From: Molossus alvarezi
Lineage: Eukaryota > Chordata > Mammalia > Chiroptera > Molossidae
Length of the DNA: 64,000 nt
Direction of reading: 5' to 3'
Assembly (NCBI GenBank): GCA_037176705.1
Contig: CM073890.1
Span: 99,624,591 to 99,688,590 of the forward strand
Of this stretch, positions 32,728 through 45,678 are shown piece after piece (positions within the stretch are counted from its first letter, which is position 1; each line of letters begins with the position of its first letter). The translations under genes were made by a program, and so were the position numbers. The notes under the pieces were generated by a model. It was not told the DNA's origin, searched no databases, and worked only from the letters and a program-made list of their open reading frames with translations.

Positions 32728-32950
32728 GTATTTTAAATTTTATTTTTTTTATTGATTTTAGAAAGAAAGGAAGGGAGAAGGGGAGAGAGAGGTAGAAACA
32801 TTGATAAGAGAGAATATTGATCAGCTGTCTCCTGCATGCCACCCACTGTGGATTTGGCCCACAACCTGGGCATGTGCCCTGACTGGGAATTGAACCGGCA
32901 AACTCTTGGTGCATGGGTCGACGCTCAACCACTGAGCCATACCAACTGGG
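32728..32950 (-). mobile_element. VES SINE, form A
   Basis: Tail TTTTTTTATTGATTTTAGAA, head CCACTGAGCCATACC. The duplication CAAGATTTAGGATATAT starts at 32697 and at 32951. Confidence 0.95.
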
Positions 32951-33062
32951 CAAGATTTAGGATATATTTTCTACTATTCCATCATCAGGTAAAAAAAAAA
33001 AATATCTCCACTTCATCTTATTATAATGATTTATTAATATCCAGGTCTCACTATAGTGGAGT

Positions 33063-33101
33063 GTTATGTTATGTTATGTTATTTATTTATTTATTTATTT
33101 A
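33063..33101. repeat. (TTATG)n then (TTTA)n microsatellite
   Basis: Three to four TTATG units pass into five TTTA units directly at the T/A-rich tail of the following SINE. Confidence 0.9.
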
Positions 33102-33340
33102 TACCTCACCTGAGGACATTTTTGCATTTATCTACAGATAGAGTGGGAGGGAGAAAGGGGGGGAAGAGAGAGAGAAAAACAACGAAGTGAGAGATACATA
33201 TCGAGTGGTTGCCACTCACACAACCCCAGCCAGGGTAGGGAAAAACTGCAACCGAGGTACATGCCCTTAGTGGGAACCGAACCTGCAACTCTCTGGTCCA
33301 CAGGCTGATGCTCTAACCACTGAGTCAAACCGGCCAGGGC
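33102..33340 (-). mobile_element. VES SINE, form B (older)
   Basis: ACCTCACCTGAGGACATTTT at the tail, CAAACCGGCCAGGGC at the head. The duplication is obscured by the adjacent TTTA microsatellite. It lies in the same orientation as the form A copy 150 bp to its left. Confidence 0.93.
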
Positions 33341-33879
33341 TATTTTATGTTTTTTAAGGTTCCAGTTGTGGACTGTTATAATGGATTTTTTTCTAGGAGT
33401 TAAACTATGTAAATCTCTTAAGAACCATTTAAGGCTCAATTAGGGCCGAAAAAAAATCTTAATTATGTTCACTACACAGATAGATATATTACCAATATCA
33501 GAGACTGTACCACCAATGTTTCTTTTCTGAAAGACTTATTTTGGCATGGCATTTAGGAAAGTAGAAATTGTTTTTGTTTCTGTCAAAAGTTCTCCATGAA
33601 GTTTCTTCCTGACCTGTTTTCACGGAGCACCATTCACAGGGAATGAAAATACGTAAGGCTCACCCAAAGAAACGCACAGGCTTCTCCAGGTTCGTGGTAA
33701 TGCTGACAGCTCAGGAGATCACAATGCCACTGAATTTCAACTGGTTACCACAATGGATTGAAATGTCTGCTTGGAAAGCACCATCTACCCAATCAACTTG
33801 GAAATGTGGGCATTATCCTTAAACCTTCCTCCTTGCGGACTCTCATCTTGAACCCAAACACCCAGAAACGTTTGGAATC
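33341..33879. other. Unmarked DNA
   Basis: No gene or repeat recognised. Confidence 0.5.
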
Positions 33880-34352
33880 CCTCCCTTTCCGTACCTTTAT
33901 CCCGTGTCCTAGTTCAGGTAACATCTTCCTTTCCCAGAGCTCTTGCCACCCCTTCCTGACTGGCCTTCCTGAACCTAGGAGTTTTCGCCCTTCCTGGACA
34001 TTGGTCACATCACCTTCTCTGCATGGAATGCCCTTTCAACCGCCATTCACTGCCACAGATCCCAGTTTCTGGAACTCTGCTCAAGGGTCAGCGCAATAGG
34101 ACGTTCCTGACCCTCCAGCTCTCCACACTGACGTGGTGCTGCAAACAACAGGCTGCCTGCTTCCTCTCTGTTCGTGTACCACCCTGAACATATTTCTGCT
34201 TCTGCATGTGAAACCCAGTGTCTTAGTTATGCCTCTGGGTCTTTTTCTCCCATGAAATTCAGAGATCATTAAGAACAAAGAATATGTGTCACTGTTTCTT
34301 CAGAACTGTTTAATGCTTCATATATAGTAGGTGCTCAGTAATAAACAAGTGA
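33880..34352 (+). mobile_element. LINE-2-like 3' end
   Basis: In order: 'cttctctgcatggaatgcccttt' (about 34013-34036), 'tggaactctgctcaagggtcagc' (about 34071-34092), 'gttcctgaccctccagctctcc' (about 34102-34123) and 'atatatagtaggtgctcagtaataaacaagtgaat' (about 34320-34354). This parallels the L2 consensus and its terminal 'gtaggtgctcaataaatgtttgttgaatgaa'. Confidence 0.6.
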
Positions 34353-35919
34353 ATATCACACACAGATCTGTCTTTATATTTTACCTACTTTATTATTTTC
34401 ATGGGCAAGAGCTCTTATCCGTGTGCTGTACTTGGCATAGCAACAAATATACCGTAGTTTTTTCTCTCTCAAGGTCTTACCGTGTATTTCTTCCCAATAA
34501 TTTGATTGTACCTTGTGACAAAATCTTAGAAACTCAATAAGATTTTACTGTAAAAAAAAAAAAAAAAAGGAGGGGGCAGTTGTAGAAACTGTAATGTAGA
34601 TCCTTTGAAGAATCCTACACATTCCCAAGATCTAGACAATAAGATCTCATTTTAGGTTAATTTAGGATTACAGTTTAGGTCAGCTTAGGATAACAGTGAG
34701 AACTATGCAGGACATTGATTGCTTCAAAAACTACTAATTATTAATATAATATATTATATGATTAATATAATACACTGGAAATGCCTCTTTCGGTGAGGAG
34801 GCATCTGTGAAGAACTTGGGATAAGGTGGGGAAGAGGCTGATTGATAGCCTCTGGACCTCATACCACCATTTGTTATTCTGGGAACTCACAGCTAAAAAT
34901 AATTAAGGAGGTGGGCAGACAGGATTATTTCAACTCAATTTAACATTTGACACACATTCTTTGCTTGCTGCTACAAGTGCACTTTTGAAGTGTTTCATGT
35001 TTCACGTGCCTGTCGCCTCACTAGAACTACGGATCCCTGCTTTCCAGTTCTGTGCCTTGTTCATATTTCTCCATTGAGCACAAAACATAGTTTGTAAGTC
35101 AGAGTCAGAGCCCAAGATATACTTTTTAGTGGTTGAATGAATATATATTTTGATCAACAATGTATAAATCACTGTTGAAATAAATACTGCTGGGCATACA
35201 AGTATGAGTAAGCACATTTCCTGTACTCAGTTTAAGGGGAGGGATGGAAATGGGATGAGTGGGTTGGGTAATACACAAAGAACTTGATCAATTTTCCGAG
35301 AAAATGCATACACAGTACAATAGGCATATTTATACAAATGGTCTTTTTTTTGCAGTTTAATTTAGATCTCCTGTTCATATTGACAAACGAAGTGCAGTGG
35401 GTTTCCTGTCAGGAGATCATGCCACTCTAAAACCTAGATTTTTGGATTCATCATCATATTCCAAAACTCTTTCGACATGTTGGGTCTACTAGATGAAGCT
35501 AATAAGGCAATATGTAATAATGATAAATGGAAAGCCTGTTTAAGCAAGTGGAAAATAAAAGAATAATGGGTAAAAACCTTAGATTTTATGAAAACTAAGT
35601 CCAACACACGTCAACAATGATTCGTTTCTAAAGTGTTGTAATTATCAAACTTCATCGATAGCATGGTGTCTACAAGAAGACAGATAATTTCCTCTCTCCT
35701 CTCTGCATGTTGGAACTCACCTGACTGCATTAACATTTTATTGATTCATTATTTGCTTAATTTATATACTGCCTGGTTTCCAAAATGATTTGAGACAACT
35801 ATCTTGGCTGTCTTTTTAGATGAAGATTCCAGACAAAGTAGAGTGCAGAAAGTCAAAGCACATCCAAAATGATGACTAAAGTCAAAGCTGTGGATGTTAG
35901 CAACAATTAAGGAACTAGC
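34353..35919. other. Unmarked DNA with an A18 tract
   Basis: A poly(A) run lies at about 34552-34568, about 18 bases after an AATAAG. No flanking duplication was found, so a retrocopy end is not supported. Confidence 0.45.
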
Positions 35920-36235
35920 AATATATTTATTTATTCATTAAAATAATCCATTAAGCAAATATTTGTTGAATACCTACTATGTACCAGGTACTCTATTAGG
36001 TCTTGAGGATTCTACTGTGGAGGGGAAACGAACAAGGATAAATCTCCCCCATGTTTATGAAACTTAGGATATAGCTGAGGAAACAGAGTCAAATGGTCTC
36101 AGAAGTACATGTATAATTGCAACAATGTTAAATCCTGAGGAGGACAAGCATGTGGTGTTCTGAAGGCACACCTAAGGGGAAGTACTAGATTTGGTAAAGG
36201 TGATCAGTGTAGGCTCCTCTAAGAAAGTCACAACT
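35920..36235 (-). mobile_element. LINE-2-like fragment
   Basis: 'aaatatttgttgaatacctactatgtaccaggtactctattagg' (about 35959-36001) is the classic reverse complement of the L2 3' end. 'gatatagctgaggaaacagagtcaaatgg' and 'gaggaggacaagcatgtgg' follow. Confidence 0.7.
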
Positions 36236-36374
36236 AATAAATAAAGTGTTAGTAAATATGTATTCCTTGTTCTATTGTTGATGGATGTGGAAATCAATGT
36301 GATATTTCTAAGAAGATAATTTTGCAGTAACTATCAAAATGTGTAGTGTAACTATCCCTTTGCCTGGTGTTTTG

Positions 36375-36700
36375 GACTATAAGCTTGTGTTTCTCCAAAT
36401 TTCATATATTAAAACCCTAATACCATACACCGTCTGTGATGGCATTAGGAGCTAGGGCCTTTGGGGGATAATTGGGCCATGAGAGGGAAGTCCTCATGTT
36501 GGGATCAGTGCCTTGTAGGAGGAGACCTGAGTTTGCCCACTTTCTGAGCAGTCCTGTGGAGAGCAGACATCAGGACAGACAGAAGCTTCAGAGAGCTGCC
36601 CCCACTGTGCCCTCATTTTCTAGACATCTGACTTTCCACCGGTCTTTGGACTTGCAAGGACTACACATCGTAGAATCAGGAGCATTAGTGGAACCATTTG
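36375..36700 (+). mobile_element. Old MaLR-like LTR fragment
   Basis: 'tgtttctccaaatttcatatattaaaaccctaatacc', 'gatggcattaggagctagggcctttggggg' and 'taattgggccatgagagggaagtcctcatg' parallel an old mammalian LTR family. The right end is decayed. Confidence 0.5.
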
Positions 36701-37391
36701 ACCTCTTCTCAGTAGCATTTGAGGGTATACATTTTAAAGCAATTTAGAGCAATGTGTTTACTTCATCCTTCTCGGAGAAATTTAAAAATTCTTTTAAACA
36801 AGTCCCTTGTAACAGAGTTGAGGCAATTTTCTTTTCAGTGTTTAGTGGTTGGTTTATTTATTTTCCCCAGACCCAATTTTACTACTTTCCCCTAACCCCG
36901 ATGTTTTTGTCTTAGCTGTTTTATATTTGGAAATAGATTAACTCAAAGGACAAGCCCGAATAAAATTCCGTCATCTCACTAACGTAGTATGGGTGCTTGC
37001 CCAGGACAGATTTAAGTGCTCTCCCAAATCTGTATCAAGCTTAACAAAGGTTTTTAAAGAACTAAGGCACATTTTGGGAGCTAAACTAATATGTGCTAAT
37101 GTCCAGACACACAAAATGTTTAAAAAGTGAAAATTAAGTTAATTTATCAACAAGTTTGAGAAAAAAGAGGATCAAGAAGTTCAAGAGCCCCAGACTGAGA
37201 TGCCTTCAGAAGCCACTCGGGTGACTCCAACTGCAGAACTGGAGCAGGTATTGGACAGCAGGTAGTGATGGGGATTTTGTTGTGTTAGAAAGTAAAGTTC
37301 CGGTCTAGAGAGGTGGCTGGTTCTCATCACTAGCAGATTTAGTATTTCTCTTCCTCCTTGAGTTATTTCAAAAGTAGCTGGGCTTTTCTAT
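36701..37391. other. Unmarked DNA
   Basis: No gene or repeat recognised. Confidence 0.5.
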
Positions 37392-37408
37392 AAAGTTGCT
37401 TAATTTTT

Positions 37409-37608
37409 TTTTCTTTATTGAATTTTAGAGAGAGAGGAAGGAAGAGGGAGAGAGAGATAGAAACATTGATAAGAGAAGACATCAACTGACCACCTCCTGC
37501 ATGTTCCCCACTGGGCATTTGGCCCACACCTGGGCATGCGCCCTGACCGGGAATCAAACCAGCAAACTCTTGGTGCATGGCTCAACCACTGAACCACACC
37601 GGTCAGGC
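37409..37608 (-). mobile_element. VES SINE, form A
   Basis: Tail TTTATTGAATTTTAGAGAG, head AACCACACCGGTCAGGC. The 17-bp duplication AAAGTTGCTTAATTTTT (37392-37408) and AAAGTCGCTCAATTTTT (37609-37625) has two differences. Confidence 0.95.
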
Positions 37609-37625
37609 AAAGTCGCTCAATTTTT

Positions 37626-38979
37626 AGTTTTGTTTGTTGAATCAATTAAGGAACAAATGAATCGGTAGGTTGGATTTAGACCTCTGGGCCACCACTTAGA
37701 TACTGTTGAGGTAATTGCAGTGCGAGGGAATAAAATAATGAAAGCTTTGAGTAAGAGGACAGAGAGAAAGGGACTGAGCCAGTGAGGATCCTAGTCAACT
37801 CCAGAGACCCAGTCACAGCCATGACCATGCTAATCAGCGTGAAAGTCTTCAGATAAGGCTTTTACAACTGTAGGCAAGTTTTTATCTCTGGCAGTATTTC
37901 TGCTACAGTGTTGGGCCTTGTATCACTTGACTCCTCAGAAAAATGAGAGTATATAAAAAATGTAGACCCACCTCTCCTTGGTAATTTAGCTGGCTTTGAA
38001 TATAGGAATTTTCAACAAAAAAAAAGGGGGTGGGGAGGTCATGTCTACAGATAGTACTATTTACTGTATGTTATTACTCTTAATGCCATGTTATTCTTGG
38101 TTTTCTTTCTTTTTAGATCTTAGTATAAAGCTTTCTTTTGTCTCTTATTTATCCAGGTGGATCAAAGATGATTATTGACATGTTTATCTTTACTTAAGTT
38201 TCAATATAGAAACAAACAAACATACACATACATAAAGCAGGGGTAGGTCACTCTTAAATTCCTTAGACATGCCTTTCTTGGAGTATGATATAATTGACCA
38301 ATTCCACTGTGCTGCATTTCTAAGAATGATAGAAACACTGGACAGGTATTCACAGGGTGGAATTATCTGCCTCGAAATGTACTTAATGGAACATCTAGTT
38401 AGTACTTACCGTGGCAGTCAGAATTCCCCATGGTGCAGAGATACACTTCTGCATGTTTGGCCACACTCTCCTCCCTTGGTGGAGCAATCAGAGGAGGTTC
38501 CTGAGTGCTGTTCTCCAGAGATACCTAGTTGGAGAACACCGTCTCAGATTCTTTGAGAACACACATTAGAAACACAGTATTTGTTTGTTTACTTACTCTC
38601 CTCTTGAGAAGTTGGGTTAATAGGCATGTGTTTGATTTCATCTACGATTATACACTGTCGGGTGGGAATATAACCATATTGAGGGAAAGGATTTGGGTAA
38701 GAAGAAGGGAAACGTGCCTGAAGTGGGGGCAGAAGTAACTTTCTGTCTAGAAAAGTAAGCAATTTTGACAAAGAAGTAGAGAAAAGAGTGATGGGCAGAG
38801 AAGAGGTAAAGAAGGTGTATGTGATTATTATCGATTGAATAACATATTGCAAATATTTATACACTAGTTCTCTAAAAGGTCAATATTCCTCATTTCTCCA
38901 AAATTTCTTTTATGTTTATCCCTAATCTTATCCACTTAAAACACAGAGAGGAGTTTTATATCGTTTGCCTCAGGGTGAT
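37626..38979. other. Unmarked DNA
   Basis: No gene or repeat family recognised. Frames up to 95 codons show no domain. Confidence 0.5.
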
Positions 38980-39340
38980 GATTAATTTCATGTGTCAAGA
39001 TGACTACACCAAAAATTGCCCAGATTAAACACTATTTCTGGGTGTATCTGTGAGAGTGTCTTCTGATGAGATTATTATTTGAATTGGCAGACTCAGTGAA
39101 GTGATTGTCTTCCTCAATGTGAGTGGGCATCATCTAAACCTGTGAGGGCTTAAAAAGAGGGAGCAATTCACCCCTTTTGCTTCCTGTCTGTGTTCACTGA
39201 AACATCAGTCTTCTCCTGCCCTAGGACTGGAGTGTACACATGGGCCTTGGAGTTTGAACCTGAACTACACTGGTCTTCCTGGGATTCTGGCTTGCAGATG
39301 ACAGATGGTGGGGTCTCTCTGCAGAACCCTACCAGTGGAA
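38980..39340 (+). mobile_element. Old mammalian LTR/MaLR-like repeat
   Basis: 'gattaatttcatgtgtcaagatgac', 'acactatttctgggtgtatctgtgag', 'gtgagtgggcatcatctaaacc', 'agtcttctcctgcccta' and 'gcttgcagatgacagatggtgggg' match, in order, a common mammalian repeat that includes 'tgtgtcaacttgactgg...'. The complementary end of a related copy appears at 63787-64000. Confidence 0.6.
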
Positions 39341-41764
39341 AGACTCTTATTCAGGCATTCGCTTGAATTCTTCTAGACACCCCCAGTGACTCTGCCATCT
39401 TTGTAAGGTCCTCAGTTGTGTGTCTCATTGAACTTCTCTTTTAAGGAGAATCTACAATTTCTTCTCACAATGCCTTTGGAGAAAACAAAGTCTGAAAGGG
39501 GGAACAGTAAGAATGTTACTTGTTGCAACACCTTTTTCTCCCTCCACATACAGCTTTTTTTCTTTTCCATCCATAAGATCCCTTATGTTATTTTTGGGGG
39601 TTCTCATTCGATTCATCATTCAATCTTTCAGATTCAGTCTCATGTCAGCTTCTATTTCCATTAGCTACAGTCTCCAGCTATGCTGTCATGAGGATCATTC
39701 TCAGTTACATTAGATATAAATATCTTTTCTTTTTTTACTTTTATTGTAACTGCTCTGTGAACCTACACATATGGTACACAAGCGTGCATGTGCACATACA
39801 CACCCGCTCACACACAACCTCACATTATCCCCCCATACCCTTCATGGTCTTACATCACGTAATATACTTGTCCGTCTCTGTCAAAGTGCCTAAGAAGTGA
39901 ATTTCTTCTGGAAGACTGATGATCTAAATCTCACCATCATTTACCCCCAATTGAATAGGACAAGCCCTAGGTAAGTAGCTTTCATATTGTTCTGTAAGAG
40001 ACAATAAGTCCAGTCAGATGAGTCACAGCACATGTGTAAATGAGGGTGCAAGTCATGTGATACCAATTGTTTCACCTGCTGTAAATTTAGTCAGCTCTCT
40101 TACCTCTAAATGAAATGTAACAATCCCCAAATGATAAAACCAGAAGCATACTGTTGCTCACGAATTTGCTCCAGCCTCAGCAGAATTTATGTAATTTGTC
40201 CCTCAGAATCAGGTCTTGGTGGCCTAAGGTAACTGTGGCTCTGCTTCGCGGTAAGGACTCTGGTGTATGACTCGGTGAACAGAGGACACCTGCCATTAAT
40301 ACTCTCATTGCAGTGGCCCATTAGTGATCAGTACCAGAACACAAATTTTCTTTCACCCGTGATCTCAAACATGTGCTTTTATCTGCCCAGTAGCTTCTGT
40401 TAAAACCCTTCATTGTCCATGGCAGATCAGGAGCAAGGGAACGCAGGTGTCTGGAAAGGGTGTCCTACATGAAATCTGCAGTTAGGATCAAGCGCAGCTG
40501 ACAAAACGAAGTCACGGGCACCGCAGAGCGCGTCGCCGGGAGAAGCTGCCCCTGGACAGGGTAGGAAGCAAACACTCAGCGGACATTGCAGTTCCAGCAA
40601 AGGCACATGGTCTCCCCCGCTTACCCGTCCATCCTTTATTGTAACGATCAAATTAGCAAGTGTGGTGGGTGCCGTGCTCCCGGGAAGGGGCCATCATTTC
40701 TTCTCCTCTCACTCTTATTCCTGCTTGACAGTTCCCTAGGGGGACAGCAAAATAAATGGAGTTCTGCCCTGATGGAGGTGAGTCAGCTCATTAGCAGCAT
40801 TTTACCTTCAGCTCACAGATGGAGACAAGGGCTCTTTGAAGGCGATTCTAAGGCAGCTCTGCATAGAGCAGGATAAGTGGGGATCCTGTCAAGTGCTGTT
40901 TCCCTGGAAACCAAGTGCAACAAATACCCTGCTGTCATCAGTTCGGGGAATGTACAGTTCACACATAAATGCTGGGTTTGTGGAGAAATTTGCACAGTGG
41001 ATGCCTGTGTGGTAGATACACAGAAGTGAGAGGTCTTTAGGACTGCCAATCAGCTCCTCCACGGAGTCAGGGACCCCCTTTGAGAGAGGAGCATGTTAGA
41101 AGATCAGAAAGAAATTACTCCTCTGTGACCTATGCGTGACACCGAGTTCCTGTGTGAAATGCAGTATTTCATTATGCCATTTAGAAAGAGGTATCACTTT
41201 TAATTGGATTATGCCGTGTTTTAACATAGAGACTTATCTCGTTCATTTAAATCTCCAGATTCTTGGTGGGAAAACCAGTATAGAGTTTTTATCTCATTTC
41301 TCAAGTAACAATATCCTCTCTGTTTCATTCATAGCCATTCAATTCAAAACACAACTGAAAAAGATATTATTTTTTTCACAATGCTTTTCATTTAAACATT
41401 TGAAGCAAAATAAATTTTTTAAAAAGAAAAAAATATATGTGTAACAGGTTTTAAGAGGTGCCTGACTTTAAATTATGTGTTATTCAACCTTCTTGATAGC
41501 TCAGCCTTAATGAGTATAAACTAGATTTAAAGAGTCAATCGTTTCTAATTCTGGATTGTAGCCTTTAATCGCATAACAAGTTTTTTAATGAATAATTCAA
41601 TGTCATTAAGCTTGTATTTTGTATTTCTAGAGAATGTCAGGAACACCATGGACAAGCAATCTACAATGTTTGTACAGTTATCACCAATCTTTTTCATGCT
41701 CTCTACTTCAATCTTCAGTCTGAGAGACATTCTTTATTAAAATATCCTAATATGACCAGATCCC
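39341..41764. other. Unique-looking DNA
   Basis: No repeat is recognised between 39341 and 41764 except a CA-rich patch near 39790-39825. A CpG cluster at about 40490-40545 and a TGAGTCAGC site near 40780 lie in a stretch (40420-41050) with little low-complexity sequence. No coding domain was recognised. Confidence 0.4.
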
Positions 41765-41885
41765 AGTAGGTATTATCCTGATATTACCCATAGAGAAATG
41801 GAGGCACCAAGAACCTCGGCCATTCATCTGTGTCCACATGGGGAGTTATTAATAAAGCCAGGTATTCAAATTTCCCCTCTTACCA
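41765..41885 (-). mobile_element. MIR SINE fragment
   Basis: 'agtaggtattatcctgatattacccatagagaaatggaggcacc' (about 41766-41809) then 'ccattcatctgtgtccacatggg' and 'aaagccaggtattcaaa' is the reverse-complement order of MIR. Confidence 0.6.
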
Positions 41886-44800
41886 TTTAATCACCGGTTT
41901 ATGATAGTCTACAATTCAACTCCATCTAATTATGTGTAATCATAATGGTTGATTGGTTAATACAGACACATGTACTTACTTACTTTCAATTTCTTCTACT
42001 TAGGTTTGAAATATGGTTTTGTACTTCTAGACTGTCAGAAGAATGAAACTCTTCCTTTTTTATCTCTTGCATATTAAATCTCCCCTTGACGCAGGCATTA
42101 CGGCTTCGTGGCAGCATCTGGTCCGTGGCTTCTGTGTGCGAGGGAACTCGTCTTCATCTTTCAGCTGTTAGTCACAGAATTCTAAACAAGCTACAAATAA
42201 TGCTGAAGTGGAATATTTTACTCCACTGTGTGTCCCTAATGGGATTTTACCAAAGAGCATGACTTCTCGTCATATTAATATGTAATCAAGCAATAAACAT
42301 GCCTTGCAAGGAAGCTCAAAGCCAACAGAATTCTCTCTGGTGATAACTTTTTTTGTATTAAATTGGCAAGGATTTTTGTTGCTTTATCTCATTATTATAA
42401 AATTGAGGTAAACATCTGAGGGCTCAGTAAGTGCTTAAAGGGCTTCTCCTTAACTTTACTACCTAAATTTAGTCAGGTATCCGAAATTGAACTTTAATAT
42501 ATTTCCTCAGAGCTTTGTTTCTTTAGAAGTAATCTCAAAAAACACGGACCTATTCGAGAAAGGGCTTTGAAATAAGATCACAAAGGAAAAATAATCATTT
42601 GTTAAATTTAAGTGCTTGCATTATAAAGTACTGACAAATTAAAACAAAAAATGAGTGTATCAAGGAAAACAATGTATAACACTAGGAAAACTGGCCCCAA
42701 GTGAAGGTAATGGGCTTAGACTGTACTTAGGTGTTTTTCTGTCCAGGAAGATAGGGCAGAAACAAGGTCACACAGTCATGCTGTTTCCTCCTCCCAGGGA
42801 CACAGAAAGACTTTTCCCAGGTCACTCCCCACCCTACCACCTGCAGTCGTGACGGGGTGCTGCTGGCTGAGTTTTGGCCAATAGCTTGTGAGTAGAGGTG
42901 ATATAAGCCACCTCATCCTTGTTCTTTAAAATCATCCTTCAATATCCTCTGGGCTTCTCTTCTCCACCTGCAGTAACCTGGAAAGTTCCCCATCCTAGAT
43001 AGTTCACCTTCAGCACAGAAGAAGGCGGGGCCCCTGTGGCCTACACGTGCTCTGTCTCCTATTAAAAACACTTGAGGGACACAGCTAACTTCTTCTAATT
43101 GCTGAACATCAGTTTGTGGGTGGATTTTGGCCCTCACTGTGGAATCAACTAAAACACGCAATTCTTCGGTTGTCTTTTGAAAATGTTGGAAACGGTACCT
43201 TAGTCATGACAGAGCCCAGTTTCTGATCAGCCTTCTTATTTCTGTCTTTGACTCTGTCTTTCTCATCATTAGGAAGTTGAATTTATGGGTAACCAACTAT
43301 TTTAGTTAATCTTCAGTATCAAGTACGTGTGTGTGTGTGTGTGTGTTACCATAGCAGTAGTATATTGCTCATCTCACTCCAGGCTTCTGTGTGGCATTTG
43401 TAGCTGTGAAATGAGAGGCCCTGGTCGAGGACTCAGGGAGCAACCCTGGGCCGGCAGGAGCCTTAGCATTGCTGGGCCTCAGGTTGGAGCAGACCAGGGA
43501 CCGTGCTAGAGTGTGGAGCTCTCCGGGGCTGCCTCATGGCTAACGTGCATGGCACTCGTGTTCCCAGCAAGCCTGCCTCTACCTTTCATCTTTAGAGGAT
43601 CCTGATTGTTATTACTCAGCTGTTCTCAGACAGCAATGCGTTCTCAGTGGTTATTTCGAAAGGGCCACCTAAACATCGGGTCCTCTTTGATTTGGTTTGC
43701 CTGATGTGTCTCCTCAGGACTGACTCAGGAACCGACAGAGCAATAATTATTTGTGCAAAGGGAATTCCCTTCTAATGTGCACATTGTTTATCCATCCTAT
43801 TTATTCTAGCAGTGTACAGCGACTATTTTCTCTCTGTCACAAATTATTAGTTTACAAAATGAATAAATATGAGTAGAGTTGGATCTTTGTTAATCCTTAG
43901 TCAAATTCTGTCCAACAGGGTTCCCTTGAAGGAGTCAGGAGGAGGTCTCTGTATTTTATGAAGAATCTAAGCAGGGGGCTTGGACTAAAGAGTCTAGAGA
44001 AGTATAAATGTTGCAGTCGATTGATTAAGTACTAGTTCCAAACAAATGCCACAGAGTATAAGAGTAATTGCCAACATTTGCACTCTTAACTCAATTTTCT
44101 ACAGAAAGAACAGCTGAAAAAAAAAAACTATTAAAAATCCATTACCTGTTGTTTAAGAAGCAAAATAACATTTTTCAGAAGGTCTTTATTAAGCAATTGG
44201 ATGCAGCAGGATGATATACAGTGAGAGTGAGGGTTAGGCTGGCATTGACATTTTGCTTCCTAACTTAAATGATTAAACCCTCACCAAATTAGATCAAGGA
44301 ATTTAATTTCTTTTCAAGCCTTTATGAATTTTCTCTAATGCAGAAATGATCTGAGACAGAACACTCAAGAAAATTAAACAGAGACAATACAAAAAAGAAA
44401 TCTTCATTGCACCCTGTGGAGGGCACTCATGGACCATTAAACAGAGTTTCTTGGGCAAATCTCTCAATACATTGTCCAGGCAAATTCAGATGTGTTTGCT
44501 GTATATTCATAAAGCATTCATAATGCGTTCATAAAGCAAGACTTGAATGGTAGAGCTAAGCCTAAAGTAGAGAGAACCACTTTTTATTAAGTGGTCGTAA
44601 GCAGTTTTATATACTTAGAATCTAGTCATGTTGTTAGTTGCTAGGTACCTTATCTCCATCTGACATGGGCAGAAGTAACTTGGAGGAGCTTGAGGAAACG
44701 TAGATAGTCATGGAATGTTCCTGGAGTAAGCAAGGTCAGAAAGCTATCAGGTCTTCCCTGCAAGACCAGAGCAGGAAGGCCCTCTGTCTATGAAAGGGTG

Positions 44801-45225
44801 GTGAGTGGAGCTGACAGGTTAACGTGTCTACTGGGAACCTAGAGTCTGCACCTTTTATGGTCTAAATAGTAGAGATGCCAACATTGGCTGCTGGGGAGGT
44901 TTTAGATCTTCTCTCAAAAGAAAAAATGTCTCTATTACCCTTAAGGTTAAATATTCCGTTTGTTGTCTGAGTGTTGTTTCAAGCTATTTAAATAAATGCA
45001 GAATTTAAATTAAAAAAACCAAGCGCATGCGACTAACAATAATCTGAAGACACTCAACAGATTGTGTGATCTCAAGTTCCAAACTAACTGCCCACATTTA
45101 AAGTTCTCTTCGAAGAAACCTACACACCTTGGTCATAACATAATCAGCAGAGCAGAGACATAAACTTTCTTCAGGAAAGAAAAAAACAAAACAAAAATAA
45201 AGCAGATCATCACGGAACTTGTTTC
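41886..45225. other. Unmarked DNA with small repeats
   Basis: It contains a (GT)n tract at 43325-43347 and three 11-bp units TTCATAAWGCR at 44506-44538. 42740-43180 has an old-repeat look ('tgagttttggccaatagcttgtgag' near 42868) but no family name can be supported. No gene is seen. Confidence 0.4.
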
Positions 45226-45227
45226 TT

Positions 45228-45497
45228 TAGGATTTTCAAATGGTGTGCCACAAGATTTTCTAAAACATGCAATACCTGACTATTTAGTCAGGGACACTGA
45301 CCTCTTTTCCCTTAGGTTGATTGTCAACTACAAAAATTGACAACAGTCAACACAAAGACGTCCAGGGTGAATGAATCAAAATTACACCTATTTTTTGGTT
45401 AGATTAGGAAAAATCTATAATATAATTTTTGGTGTTCCACGGAATGGTAGTATTTAGTTTATGTGTGCCATGAGATGAAAAATGGTGGGAATCACTA
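45228..45497 (-). mobile_element. Non-autonomous hAT-like DNA transposon, second copy
   Basis: It is related to 4788-5085 in reverse orientation. Shared are GACTATTTAGTCAGGGACAC (about 45278-45297), CTTTTCCCTTAGGTTGATTGTCAA, 'gaatgaatcaaaatta' and 'tttagtttatgtgtgccatgagatgaaaa' (about 45451-45480). The terminal repeat on the right is GTGGGAATCACTA. The flanking duplication is no longer clear. Confidence 0.65.
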
Positions 45498-45678
45498 TTT
45501 TAGGCCTTGGATCTGAAGACAGGGAAACACAGCACCGGGGTAGAGCAGTCACGCACAGACACATGTACACATCTGAGCACATTTAAGGATTCAATCTGTG
45601 AGGATTAAGAGTGAGTCGGTATAACTGGGTAAAGGGAAACTCGTGAAAGAAGGCAAATTGAATTTCTAAATTACTTTT

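Noticed and set aside
34552..34568. Poly(A) tract as the end of a retrocopy
   Set aside because: AATAAG instead of AATAAA and no target-site duplication; the sequence before it is unremarkable.
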